Shown here piece by piece: positions 42,281 to 50,299 of a DNA stretch of 64,000 nucleotides (the first letter of the stretch is position 1; the number at the start of each line of letters is the position of its first letter). The stretch lies in the NCBI GenBank assembly GCA_964630775.1, contig CAZVYY010000007.1, positions 65,859 through 129,858 of the forward strand, read 5' to 3'. The DNA is from Anaeroglomus sp964630775 (lineage in GTDB: Bacteria > Planctomycetota > Phycisphaerae > Sedimentisphaerales > Anaerohalosphaeraceae). Below the pieces are notes generated by a model that was given only the letters and a program-made list of their open reading frames with translations, had not been told where the DNA came from and made no database searches. Made by a program: the position numbers and the translations under genes.

Positions 42281-42309
42281 TTTATAATCGCTGGTGCGGT
42301 CAATTGCAA
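42281..42309 (-). promoter_or_regulatory. Promoter of the cobalamin-riboswitch transcript
   Basis: On the minus strand TTGCAA (42309-42304), a 17-bp spacer and TATAAA (42286-42281). The predicted start near 42274 lies about 25 bases before the aptamer. Confidence 0.6.
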
Positions 42310-42446
42310 GCAAAAAATCGAAGTTTGTTCAAACAGCAGAATACCCCTGTTTTCTCCTTTTTAATGACACAATCCGGCTGTTTTACCGTTTTAACAGCCT
42401 CATTGTCAGTAAAAATCAGACTCCATCGAATACCGGAATTCGACCT

Positions 42447-42475
42447 TGACGGATTGACAGCAAAAAGGTATTCTA
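42447..42475 (+). promoter_or_regulatory. Promoter of the RNase D gene
   Basis: TTGACG (42447-42452), a 17-bp spacer and TATTCT (42470-42475). It lies downstream of all in-frame ATG codons that would extend RNase D, supporting the TTG start at 42559. It is divergent from the riboswitch promoter, about 140 bp away. Confidence 0.55.
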
Positions 42476-42558
42476 CTGAATTAATACAACCTCTGGACTG
42501 TGCAAAACCAGCCGGGGGGGGTATTCATCCAGCAAGATTGTATGGAATCGGCGTAGTT

Positions 42559-43737
42559 TTGAGCAAAAAGGTATTACATTATCAATATATCACAACACTT
42601 GCGGCCCTGACGGACCTCGTGGACAAACTCCGGAAAGTGTCAACGACTGCAGTTGACATTGAAGCAGATAGTTTTCATCACTATTATCCCAAAGTCTGCC
42701 TGATTCAGATGAGCTTCGATGGGGAAAATTATGTGATCGACCCCCTCGCCAAACTGGATATGAAACCGTTGTTTGAGGTTCTGGGGTCAAAGAATCTGAT
42801 TTTTCATGATGCCGGCTATGATTTGCGTATGCTGCGGCGGGGCTTCGGATTTGAACCCAAAGGTGAAATCTTTGATACGATGCTGGCCGGCAAACTGTTG
42901 CGGCTGGAATCCTTGAACCTGGCCGGAATGCTCCAGCACGTCCTCCAGGTCACCATCAGCAAGGGCAGCCAGAAAGCCGACTGGTCCAAACGCCCCCTGC
43001 CCGACCATCTGCTCGAATACGCCGCGATGGATACCCATCACCTGCTGGAACTGGCGGCCCGGCTCGAAGTCATGCTCCAGGAACAGAATCGCACCGGCTG
43101 GCACCAGCAGATGTGTCGTCGCTCGGTGCGTGCCGCAGTAAACCATAAGCCCGATATCGACCCGGAACGCGACTGGCGCATCAAAGGCAGCAGTCTGCTG
43201 AATCGTCGACAACTGGCCTTTCTCAAGCAGCTCTGGCTGTGGCGTGAAAAACAGGCCCAGAAAGCCGATTTGCCGCCGTTTCGCATCCTGCACAATGAAC
43301 GCCTTATCGATCTGGCCATTCAGGCCGACTCACATGCCAATCCGGATTTCAGTATCCTGTTGGGTTCGCTTAAACACTGCAAAGGCAGACGCCTGGATTG
43401 TCTTGAGCAGGCCCTCCAGAAAGCCTTCGCGATGGAGTCCGCTGAGTGGCCGGCCAAAAAGTCCCCAACCCGCCAGCCCAAACCGGACCCGGATTTCCTC
43501 AAACGTATTGACATAATCCGCGATTGCTGCAAAACCGTTGCCGAACAGCATCATATTGCCCTGGAAATCCTGATGCCCCGCAATATCATTGGTATGATTG
43601 CCAAATCCGGCCCTGCCTGCCTCAGTGAGCTCCTCAAAGAAGGCATTATCGTCGAATGGCAGCTTGAATTGCTGAAAGACCCCCTTGAAAACTGCCTGAG
43701 ACATTCTAAATCCAGTTCGTCTTCTATTGCCCCTTAA
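42559..43737 (+). CDS. rnd: Ribonuclease D
   Basis: 392 residues if translation begins at the TTG at 42559; this matches family length and follows the only plausible promoter, though no clear Shine-Dalgarno is present. The open frame extends back to 41956 through the riboswitch and is non-coding there. DEDD 3'-5' exonuclease motifs: AVDIEADSFHHYYPKVCLIQ (Exo I), NLIFHDAGYDLRMLRRG (Exo II), LEYAAMDTHHLLELAA (Exo III, Y-type). An HRDC helical domain (KGSSLLNRRQLAFLKQLWLW) and a second C-terminal helical region follow. It trims 3' ends of tRNA precursors and other structured RNAs. Confidence 0.92.
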   Translation: MSKKVLHYQYITTLAALTDLVDKLRKVSTTAVDIEADSFHHYYPKVCLIQMSFDGENYVIDPLAKLDMKPLFEVLGSKNLIFHDAGYDLRMLRRGFGFEPKGEIFDTMLAGKLLRLESLNLAGMLQHVLQVTISKGSQKADWSKRPLPDHLLEYAAMDTHHLLELAARLEVMLQEQNRTGWHQQMCRRSVRAAVNHKPDIDPERDWRIKGSSLLNRRQLAFLKQLWLWREKQAQKADLPPFRILHNERLIDLAIQADSHANPDFSILLGSLKHCKGRRLDCLEQALQKAFAMESAEWPAKKSPTRQPKPDPDFLKRIDIIRDCCKTVAEQHHIALEILMPRNIIGMIAKSGPACLSELLKEGIIVEWQLELLKDPLENCLRHSKSSSSSIAP

Positions 43738-43897
43738 TTCGATTGACTTTTTACTCCCGTTTTGATAAAATCCCCCTACTACGCTGATATGTGTGGGGGA
43801 TGCACCCAGTTTCTGGTAAGCCGACGGAGTGGCAAAAAAGCTCTTTTAATAGTTTCAGAGTTATATTGTCGTATTCTTGCGACACAAACCCGTCAAC

Positions 43898-44545
43898 ATG
43901 GTTTATGGAAAGGGTACCTGTTTGAGTCTTTCCGGGAAAACTCTATTTGCTGAAAAGACAAGACGTTATATTATTCGTACCGGCGTTGCCATCATAGTGG
44001 TTGCGTGTGTATGGATTTGCGTCCGAATGTGTATGACAGCCTCAGGTCCTATTCTGTTAAGTACCCGTATCCCTGTAGAAGGGCAAACTATACCTACTTT
44101 ACCGGCTTTATCGATTAAAGAAGATATTTCGTTTGTATCGTCCGGGCAAATAATTCAGGATCAGCCGCAAACCGACGATCAGCAGCTTATCGCCCTTCTG
44201 CAAAGCTGCCCGACTCCCGACGTGACTCGTCCTGAATGGAAAACCGTTCGGATGCGGGTGACGGGCTATTGCACCTGCCCGCGATGCTGCGGGAAATTTT
44301 CCGATGGTCTGACAGCGGATTTGCATAAAATCCGTAAAGGGGATGCGTTTGTTGCTGCCGATAAACGAATTCCGTTCGGAACCGAAATGATTATCCCGGG
44401 ATATAATCATGACCGCCCGGTGGAAGTCAAAGACCGCGGGCGTCTGATCAAGGGCAATCGGCTGGATGTGTTTTTCAACGACCACAAGATCGCCAAAAAA
44501 TGGGGAACACGATACCTCGATGTCCTGGTCAAAGTCGAAAAATAA
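43898..44545 (+). CDS. Membrane-anchored 3D-domain protein (YabE/MltA-type cell-wall domain)
   Basis: 215 residues from ATG 43898; a TTG at 43922 preceded by GGAAAGGG is an equally good start. One transmembrane segment (VAIIVVACVWICVRMCM) and a linker precede the 3D domain: VRMRVTGYCTCPRCCGKFSD, AADKRIPFGTEMIIPGY, VEVKDRGRLIKGNRLDVFFN. The three conserved aspartates (in VKDRG, LDVFF and the earlier region) give the domain its name and form the active-site cluster of the double-psi barrel found in lytic transglycosylases and RlpA/Rpf-like proteins. A role in peptidoglycan turnover or spore-like coat chemistry is possible; planctomycetes have thin peptidoglycan. Followed by an intrinsic terminator. 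Confidence 0.85.
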   Translation: MVYGKGTCLSLSGKTLFAEKTRRYIIRTGVAIIVVACVWICVRMCMTASGPILLSTRIPVEGQTIPTLPALSIKEDISFVSSGQIIQDQPQTDDQQLIALLQSCPTPDVTRPEWKTVRMRVTGYCTCPRCCGKFSDGLTADLHKIRKGDAFVAADKRIPFGTEMIIPGYNHDRPVEVKDRGRLIKGNRLDVFFNDHKIAKKWGTRYLDVLVKVEK

Positions 44546-44553
44546 AACACCAC

Positions 44554-44583
44554 AAGGGCTGGCACGAAACCAGCCCTTTTTTT
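44554..44583 (+). terminator. Intrinsic terminator after the 3D-domain gene
   Basis: AAGGGCTGG (44554-44562) pairs with CCAGCCCTT (44570-44578) around CACGAAA, followed by TTTTT. A perfect nine-bp stem with a T-run, eight bases after the stop codon. Confidence 0.9.
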
Positions 44584-44713
44584 ATGCCTGAAAACAGTCC
44601 TTTGCTCCGTTCAAGTTTTTTGACAATTCAACCGTAGTGTTCTTATGATGCTTCATCGTGCTGTATTCATCTCAAAAATATGCAGCAGGGTCCGTCTGCA
44701 AGGAGTACGGAAT

Positions 44714-45262
44714 ATGGTTATTACACGTCAAAATCTGACACTATTGCTCAATATGGATCTTGAGCTGGAAGAGACAGCGGCAATCCAGTACATCCACCAT
44801 GCCTCCATGCTCACAGGTGTTGTTTACCGGAACATCGCCGGCATACTTAAAGTATTCGCATTTCGAAAGCTCAAACATGCCATGATCCTGACAGAAATGA
44901 TTCACGAACTTGGAGGCTGCCCAAGTACCCGAATGGGTAATATCCATATCGCGGATGACAATGAACAGATGCTCTGGCAGGATTTGGACGATGAACAGGA
45001 TGCCATCCGCCGCTGCAAAGTCCGCATCGAACAGGCCGAACAACTCAGGGAAATGAATCTGGCAAAACGGTTATGGACTATCCTGCGAATGGAGCAGCAG
45101 CATGCAAAATATATTCAAAAACACCTTTTGTCCAGGACAAGTCAGGAGGATCAGGCAGCTTTTCGAGTCCCGGAAGCCTGCGATCTCTCCGAGGTGTGGG
45201 CGGAAAAGGCCGCCAGTGTGCCGCTCCGGATAAAAAGACAGAATTATGCTGATCCTGCCTGA
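44714..45262 (+). CDS. Ferritin-like four-helix-bundle protein
   Basis: 182 residues from the ATG at 44714, with AAGGAG eight bases upstream; codons back to 44645 are rejected. Helix A carries DLELEETAAIQYIHHASMLTG, helix B HAMILTEMIHELGGCPSTR, helix C DLDDEQDAIRRCKVRIEQAE and helix D WTILRMEQQHAKYIQKHLLS: the Glu/His spacing of a carboxylate-bridged di-iron site as in bacterioferritin and related ferritin-like proteins. It could store iron or handle peroxide. The last codons (NYADPA then stop) are formed by the 3' end of dispersed repeat copy C, so the native C-terminus may have been replaced. Confidence 0.85.
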   Translation: MVITRQNLTLLLNMDLELEETAAIQYIHHASMLTGVVYRNIAGILKVFAFRKLKHAMILTEMIHELGGCPSTRMGNIHIADDNEQMLWQDLDDEQDAIRRCKVRIEQAEQLREMNLAKRLWTILRMEQQHAKYIQKHLLSRTSQEDQAAFRVPEACDLSEVWAEKAASVPLRIKRQNYADPA

Positions 45263-45347
45263 AATTTCCCGGTTCGTCGCGGCCCAGACCGGCAGCTTCA
45301 CCCACGTGCTTCTCTGGCTCGCGGAATAATCATACCCGGTGGTATAA
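45241..45347 (-). repeat. Dispersed repeat, copy C (short form)
   Basis: On the minus strand from 45347: TATACCACCGGGTATGATTA, TTCCGCGAGCC, a 35-bp variable middle, GGCCGCGACGAACCGGGAAA, then CAGGCAGGATCAGCATAATTC. Both ends match copy B, but the middle hairpin-palindrome block is missing (107 bp against 177). Its end runs into the 3' end of the ferritin-like gene, contributing the stop codon. Confidence 0.75.
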
Positions 45348-45391
45348 TTGCAGCCCGCCCTCTTCCGGCATTTCATGTCGCAGCATACACT

Positions 45392-46192
45392 ATGTACGAG
45401 ATACTGATACGAATTGAAAGTCTTTGTCAGCAAAGTCCTTCCGCCGTGCTGCTGAAAAGCGGGCTGCTGATGCTGATTGCGGGCTTCCTGCTTTGGCTTG
45501 CGGGCCTGTATTTCAGTACCGCCATCGTGGGATTGCTGGGGGCTGCGGCGGGATTGTTCTGCGGCCTGGCCGTTTCGCGATGGCTGAACCTGTCGGCATG
45601 GATTTGTGCAGCGACCGGAGCGGTTCTTGTGTGCCTGGTCGTAGTGTTATTCAAGAAAGCCGTTTTGATGCTTCTGGCGATGCTGGTATTTGCTCTGTTC
45701 GGAACAATCCTCTATTACGGTTTGGCTTCCCAGAAATCGTCTGCCGCATTGCTGGAATCACTGGAGTCCTCTGCGCATCTGCCGTTGAGCCATGACACCT
45801 CTGCTCAAATAGCCGGTGTAAGCCGGTTCATCGAAAAGGATAGTCCTTTTTTAACAAGACTTCACCTGCTTTTTGAGGGAATTGTCCAGCATATCAGCCT
45901 GCAGCAGCTCGATATCCTGCTGACGGCACTGCTGACGGGAACAACTGGAGCACTGATGTGCTGGCACCTTCGAAAACCCGTGATGGCGTTATGCTGCAGC
46001 GGCATCGGAACATTCCTGGTTGTGATCGGACTGGAAGTCACACTGCTGGGGATGAATATTCATTTTACCGCATGGTTTCAACAGCACCCGGAGAATCTGT
46101 CCATGATCTATCTTTCATTGGTGGGATTCGGCATGATTGTTCAGCTTCTGACGCTCGTGTCATCGAAAAGACCCCAAAGAACCCGTAATTGA
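45392..46192 (+). CDS. Polytopic membrane protein (TMEM198-like), unknown function
   Basis: 266 residues with about seven hydrophobic helices: LLMLIAGFLLWLAGLYFST, AIVGLLGAAAGLFCGLAV, ICAATGAVLVCLVVVLF, VLMLLAMLVFALFGTILYYG, LLTALLTGTTGALMCW, ALCCSGIGTFLVVIGLEV, LSLVGFGMIVQLLTLV. The repeated small-residue glycine helices resemble the TMEM198/DUF4203 type of membrane protein, but I would not assign it firmly. No partner or substrate is apparent. No ribosome binding site is obvious before the ATG at 45392. Confidence 0.7.
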   Translation: MYEILIRIESLCQQSPSAVLLKSGLLMLIAGFLLWLAGLYFSTAIVGLLGAAAGLFCGLAVSRWLNLSAWICAATGAVLVCLVVVLFKKAVLMLLAMLVFALFGTILYYGLASQKSSAALLESLESSAHLPLSHDTSAQIAGVSRFIEKDSPFLTRLHLLFEGIVQHISLQQLDILLTALLTGTTGALMCWHLRKPVMALCCSGIGTFLVVIGLEVTLLGMNIHFTAWFQQHPENLSMIYLSLVGFGMIVQLLTLVSSKRPQRTRN

Positions 46193-46232
46193 GTGATTCG
46201 GTCCATTCACTTCACTTTACTTTGCCGACAAC

Positions 46233-47006
46233 TCACTGTAAACACAGCAAAGAGGCATTCAATTGCCCTTTTAATTTGGCAAGAATGGAAGAATGCATCT
46301 GGCAGATGCGCGACTCGGATAATCCCAGCACATCGCCGATCTCCTTCATTGTCATCTGCTCATAATAATACAGGATCACAATAAGCTGGTCTTCCCGTGA
46401 AAGCCCTTTTTTGATGAATTCCTGAAAGTCCTGTTTGTGCACTTCATAATAGGGATTCCGGCTTTTCGGGTCAAAAACCGCATATAATTCCGAAAACTCT
46501 TCATCATCGTCGGATTCCGACATATTCATGTTCAATGAGATGAGAACCACAGCGTTGGCATCCCGCTGAAAATGGTAAAACCGGTCCATATCCATCCCCA
46601 ATTCATCTGCCAGCTCGGTATCGGCAGGAAGCCGTCCCAGAAAGGCCTCCAGCTTTTGTGTTGCATTGTGGAGCTGGTGTGCACGACAACGAACCAGCCG
46701 CGGAACCCAATCTGTTTTTCGAATATAATCGCGGATTGCACCCTGGATGCGCTGAACACCATAGGTTTCAAATTTGGCATTCTGCGTGGGCTTGAAATTC
46801 TTAATGGCACCGAGCAAGCCGAATATACCGGCGCTATACAAATCTTCCACATCAACAAACCGAGGAAAGCGAGCATGAAGCCGCTCTGCGGTATATTTGA
46901 CCAAATGAAGATAATGTTCTAACAGAATATTTCGGGATTGAATATCATGGTATTCAAAATAATGCTCCCAAATCGTCGCAATATCGGATTTCTGCAGAGT
47001 TTCCAT
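46233..47006 (-). CDS. Sigma-70 family RNA polymerase sigma factor, FliA/WhiG-like
   Basis: 257 residues from the ATG at 47006, where GGAGG stands six bases upstream; codons to 47303 are intergenic. Region 2: YLHLVKYTAERLHARFPRFV, EDLYSAGIFGLLGAIKNFKP and FETYGVQRIQGAIRDYIRKT, with the DWVPR of the group 3 (sigma-28) factors. Region 3: LEAFLGRLPADTELADELGM. Region 4: REDQLIVILYYYEQMTMKEI and VLGLSESRICQMHSSILAKL. FliA/WhiG-type factors control motility or developmental genes; no flagellar genes are in the window. The acidic insert SESDDDEEFSELYAVF between regions 3 and 4 is typical of FliA. Confidence 0.95.
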   Translation of the reverse strand: METLQKSDIATIWEHYFEYHDIQSRNILLEHYLHLVKYTAERLHARFPRFVDVEDLYSAGIFGLLGAIKNFKPTQNAKFETYGVQRIQGAIRDYIRKTDWVPRLVRCRAHQLHNATQKLEAFLGRLPADTELADELGMDMDRFYHFQRDANAVVLISLNMNMSESDDDEEFSELYAVFDPKSRNPYYEVHKQDFQEFIKKGLSREDQLIVILYYYEQMTMKEIGDVLGLSESRICQMHSSILAKLKGQLNASLLCLQ

Positions 47007-47359
47007 GTATGACCTCCGTGTCATAATCTTCTGGAACATATCTATTGGAAAGATTTCATCGGCGTTTTCAAAAAAACCCTTGAAAGTAAAATGATCATTT
47101 AAAACATTTCTTCTCTCATCGCGTAAGCCAATAAAGCAAAGCGGCTTATCGATTGAATCAGAGTCCAAAGAACCGTAAACACAAATTCTATACGGAATTT
47201 TCTTGAGAAAAATCAGTATAATTCTGATTACTCCACGGAAAACAAGCAGGTATGGATACAAAGGATGGCTTTTGTCATTAATCGTCAGGAGCGGACGAAT
47301 CATTCATTTTGAGAGACAACATATTCATTCGGTGCGGATGCATCTTCAGCACAAAGATA
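47007..47359. other. Gene-free interval upstream of the sigma factor gene
   Basis: About 350 bases between the sigma-factor start and the stop of the NtrC-type gene, both on the minus strand. AT-rich, with no convincing reading frame. A weak minus-strand pair (TTTTCC, 16-bp spacer, TATACT near 47213-47240) could be the sigma-factor promoter, implying a long leader. I see no riboswitch. Confidence 0.4.
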
Positions 47360-48748
47360 TTAAAATCCCAACCGCGCCGCTTCATCTTCCAGACCATAGC
47401 GCTTCATCTTTTTGTACAGCGTTGTCCGGTTGATTTTCAGGGCATCGGCAGTAACCTGACGATTCCACTGATTGGCTTCCAGCGCTGCGTGAATAATCGT
47501 CCGTTCCGGCCCTTCCAGCGCCTTTTTGAGGCTGACTCCCGAATAATCCGAAAATCCGAGTCGTTTGCTCTGGCTGACCACCGCCGGCGGCAAATCCTGT
47601 TCTTCAATATAAGCCCCCTTGCTCAGCAGAACGGCACGTTCCATGACATTTTCAAGTTCGCGGACGTTGCCCGGCCAGCTATAGCGCTGCATGCACTCAA
47701 TGGCTTTTTCGGTAATGCCCAGCTTGCTGCGGTTATGTACCTGACAGAAATGCCGCAGAAAATATTCCGCAAGCAGCGCGATATCCACCGGACGCTCGGC
47801 CAGCGGCGGCACATGCACCGTTACGACATTGATGCGGTAATATAAATCCTCGCGGAACCGCCCCGCCTTGACTTCCGCAGCCAGATCCGTATTGGATGCC
47901 AGAATCACCCGCACATCCACATTGATGGTACGGTTGCTGCCGACGGACTCGAACTGTTTGTCCTGAAGCACGCGCAGCAGTTTGACCTGCATGGCCGGAG
48001 TCGCACTGGATATTTCATCCAGAAAAATCGTCCCCCCGTCGGCGGCCAGGAATTTCCCTTCCTTGTCGCGGATCGCGCCGGTGAAAGCACCTTTGACATG
48101 CCCGAATAATTCACTTTCCAGCAGCGTCTCCGGCAGCGCCCCGCAACTGACCTCGATGAACGGCTTATCCTTGCGCGGCGACCGGAAGTGCAGCGCCCGT
48201 GCCAGCAGACTCTTGCCCACCCCGCTGGGTCCGGTCATCAGCACCGTCGTCTTGCTGTCGGCAACCGCTTCTATCAGTTCAAAAATGCGGGACATTTTAT
48301 AGTCCTGGCTGATGATGTTTTCGAGGCGATAGCGATTGGTAAGCTGCTCGCGCAACTGGCGGTTTTCATCCATCAGGCACTGCTGACGCACCGCCCGCTC
48401 CACGGCCAGCCGCAGATCATCGTCCACAATCGGCTTGGTCAGATAATCATAAGCCCCCATCTTGATGGCTTCGACGGCACTCTCAATCGTGCCGTATCCG
48501 GTGATCAAAATCACCACCGTCCCCGGAAAACTCTGCCGTGTCAGCGACAGGACCTCAAATCCATCCCCATCGGGCAGATTCACATCGGAAATAATCAGCG
48601 AGAACGTCTGTTCCTGCAGTTTCTGGCGAGCCTGAGCAAGATTTCGCACCCCTTCGGCACTGTAGCCTTCGATTCTGAGAAACTCGCACAGGGATTCAAG
48701 TATAATCGTATCGTCATCAATCACAAGTATGGCATGTCTGGCTGTCAT
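47360..48748 (-). CDS. Sigma-54-dependent response regulator, NtrC family
   Basis: 462 residues: receiver domain 1-120 with phospho-acceptor Asp55 in LIISDVNLPDGDG, AAA+ domain ~145-380 and a C-terminal Fis-type helix-turn-helix (ALEANQWNRQVTADALKINR TTLYKKMK). The AAA+ core has Walker A TGPSGVGKSLLARAL, the sigma-54 contact loop VKGAFTGAIRDK with intact GAFTGA, and GTIFLDEISSATPAMQVKL as Walker B. It activates sigma-54 promoters in response to its partner kinase, 11 bases upstream. A candidate target is the sigma-54 promoter at 50225, on the divergent side of the operon. Confidence 0.96.
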   Translation of the reverse strand: MTARHAILVIDDDTIILESLCEFLRIEGYSAEGVRNLAQARQKLQEQTFSLIISDVNLPDGDGFEVLSLTRQSFPGTVVILITGYGTIESAVEAIKMGAYDYLTKPIVDDDLRLAVERAVRQQCLMDENRQLREQLTNRYRLENIISQDYKMSRIFELIEAVADSKTTVLMTGPSGVGKSLLARALHFRSPRKDKPFIEVSCGALPETLLESELFGHVKGAFTGAIRDKEGKFLAADGGTIFLDEISSATPAMQVKLLRVLQDKQFESVGSNRTINVDVRVILASNTDLAAEVKAGRFREDLYYRINVVTVHVPPLAERPVDIALLAEYFLRHFCQVHNRSKLGITEKAIECMQRYSWPGNVRELENVMERAVLLSKGAYIEEQDLPPAVVSQSKRLGFSDYSGVSLKKALEGPERTIIHAALEANQWNRQVTADALKINRTTLYKKMKRYGLEDEAARLGF

Positions 48749-48759
48749 AAGAGTTTACC

Positions 48760-49899
48760 TTAACTGGATGTCGTACTCAGGCCGGATGCGGCGGGCAGTC
48801 GTACCGTAAAAATACTTCCTCCTGCCGGCGGGCATTCCACACTGATGGTTCCATGATGTTTTTCGACAATATCTTTGCAGATGGCCAATCCCAGTCCGGT
48901 ACCCCGACCCGACGTCTTGGTCGTGAAAAATGGCTGAAAAATGGCCGTCATTAATTCCGGAGGGACTCCCGGCCCGGTATCCTGAAACCGAACGACCCAG
49001 TCGGTACCGTCCTGTCCGATGGTAATAGTCAGAGATCCATTGCCTTCCATTACATCGGCGGCATTTTTAATCAGATTGCAGAAGACCTGGCACAGATTAT
49101 CGTTTCGCATCATCAGGGCCTGGCCGTCATAATGCTTTTCAACACAGACCTCGATTCCCGCTAAAACCCCGCTCATCATGCCAAGGGCATTATCCACAAT
49201 CCTGTCCAGCGACGCAGGCTCCATTGCCTGGTGCGTGCCGCGTGAAAATTCAAGCAGTTCCGAGATAATCCCCACCATCCGCATTAATCCGTTACGACTC
49301 TGAATGAGATAGTCGCGGGCCTTTTCCCCGTTGCCCTGCTCCAGAACGCGAATCGCCAGATTCAGATAGCGAAGGATGCCATCCATCGGATTGTTCAGCT
49401 CATGAGCAACCTTTCCCGCCACTTTCCCGATGGAAATCAGTCGCTCCCCCTGAATCATCGCATTCTCCCGCAAGGTTGCATCCGTCACATCATCAAGGAC
49501 GACAGCACCAGAAGATACACACCCCTGGGCATCCAGAATTGGAATGCAAAGGATGTCGAGCAGCCGATTTTTGCGTTGAAAACAATACCGAACCGCCGTC
49601 AGACGTGTGACTCGCCGCTGTTCAAAAATATCCGACAAAACCTGTTTCCAATTCACCTTGGAATCCGTACCTGCCGCAAGGGATAAATCAATCGCGCCGC
49701 ATCGTTCGATATAGCGATCTGCTATGGGAGAACAATAGTGAATATTGAATTCGGCATCAAACAGAATAAAGCCGCTGTTGACAGACTCGGCTATCGAGCG
49801 AAATAATGAGAGAGCATCTGGATTAATCGACCCCACAAGGTGACTATCTGTTGTTTTTTTGCCATCCTGTTCGATTTTTGTAAACAATATATCCGCCAT
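48760..49899 (-). CDS. PAS-domain sensor histidine kinase, partner of the NtrC-type regulator
   Basis: 379 residues from the ATG at 49899; a TTG at 49908 is also open but lies in the -10 element. No transmembrane segment, so a cytoplasmic sensor. PAS domain ~25-140 (NSGFILFDAEFNIHYCSPIA). HisKA: GKVAGKVAHELNNPMDGILR with the phospho-accepting His. HATPase_c: FCNLIKNAADVMEGNGSLTI (N box), VRFQDTGPGVPPEL (G1), GRGTGLGLAICKDIVEKHHG (G2). This NtrB-like arrangement precedes the regulator gene by 11 bases, forming a two-gene operon. The signal is unknown. Confidence 0.95.
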   Translation of the reverse strand: MADILFTKIEQDGKKTTDSHLVGSINPDALSLFRSIAESVNSGFILFDAEFNIHYCSPIADRYIERCGAIDLSLAAGTDSKVNWKQVLSDIFEQRRVTRLTAVRYCFQRKNRLLDILCIPILDAQGCVSSGAVVLDDVTDATLRENAMIQGERLISIGKVAGKVAHELNNPMDGILRYLNLAIRVLEQGNGEKARDYLIQSRNGLMRMVGIISELLEFSRGTHQAMEPASLDRIVDNALGMMSGVLAGIEVCVEKHYDGQALMMRNDNLCQVFCNLIKNAADVMEGNGSLTITIGQDGTDWVVRFQDTGPGVPPELMTAIFQPFFTTKTSGRGTGLGLAICKDIVEKHHGTISVECPPAGGSIFTVRLPAASGLSTTSS

Positions 49900-49907
49900 A
49901 ATGGCCA

Positions 49908-49950
49908 ATAATATCTATTTTAGGTCTAAATGTCAACATTGATGTTGACA
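49908..49950 (-). promoter_or_regulatory. Promoter and palindromic operator of the two-component operon
   Basis: On the minus strand TTGACA (49936-49931), a 17-bp spacer and TATTAT (49913-49908) make a near-perfect promoter. The -35 box is one arm of a perfect 9-bp inverted repeat TGTCAACAT-TG-ATGTTGACA (49931-49950). Initiation near 49901 would put the ATG at 49899 almost at the 5' end, so the mRNA may be leaderless. Confidence 0.6.
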
Positions 49951-50224
49951 AAAAACAACAACCACTCTTCCCCCTTTGTAAAAATACCACGCTTTTTCTA
50001 CATAAGCCTCGTAATTATAAGGGAATAAAAATGATTTTGCGACGAATTATTTAATCTTATGAGAAAGCTCTTCGATAATAATTTAGAGAAAGATGTTTAT
50101 TCTATACATCGTTTTCTTTGAAAAGAAAATCAGGTGGTGTGAACCGACTCAATTTAAGTTTCGTAACGAATTGTGAAATATAGACTTACACAGTTATCTA
50201 AAAGACCTATAAAAGTGGCGGTTT

Positions 50225-50241
50225 CTGGCATAAAGATTGCT
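50225..50241 (+). promoter_or_regulatory. Sigma-54 promoter of the PilZ gene
   Basis: CTGGCATAAAGATTGCT matches the -24/-12 consensus (TGGCAC-N5-TTGCW): GG at 50227-50228 and GC at 50239-50240 with exactly ten bases between. The predicted start near 50252 leaves a leader of about 48 nt with GGAGG before the PilZ ATG. An imperfect repeat TTCGTAACGAA at 50160-50170 upstream could be an activator site. The adjacent NtrC-type regulator is the obvious candidate activator. Confidence 0.7.
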
Positions 50242-50299
50242 CTTTTAAACCGATAGAAAATATCAATATTTATTGCTTCGTTGCATGGAGGCAACCAAA

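Noticed and set aside
41956..42558. Long open frame extending the RNase D gene upstream to 41956
   Set aside because: It reads antisense through the cobalamin riboswitch and terminator, lacks homology before the VLSKKVLHYQ segment, and lies upstream of the only good promoter.
49945..49974. A plus-strand promoter from the TTGACA at 49945-49950
   Set aside because: No acceptable -10 at 16-18 bp and no gene close downstream; the PilZ gene has its own sigma-54 site.
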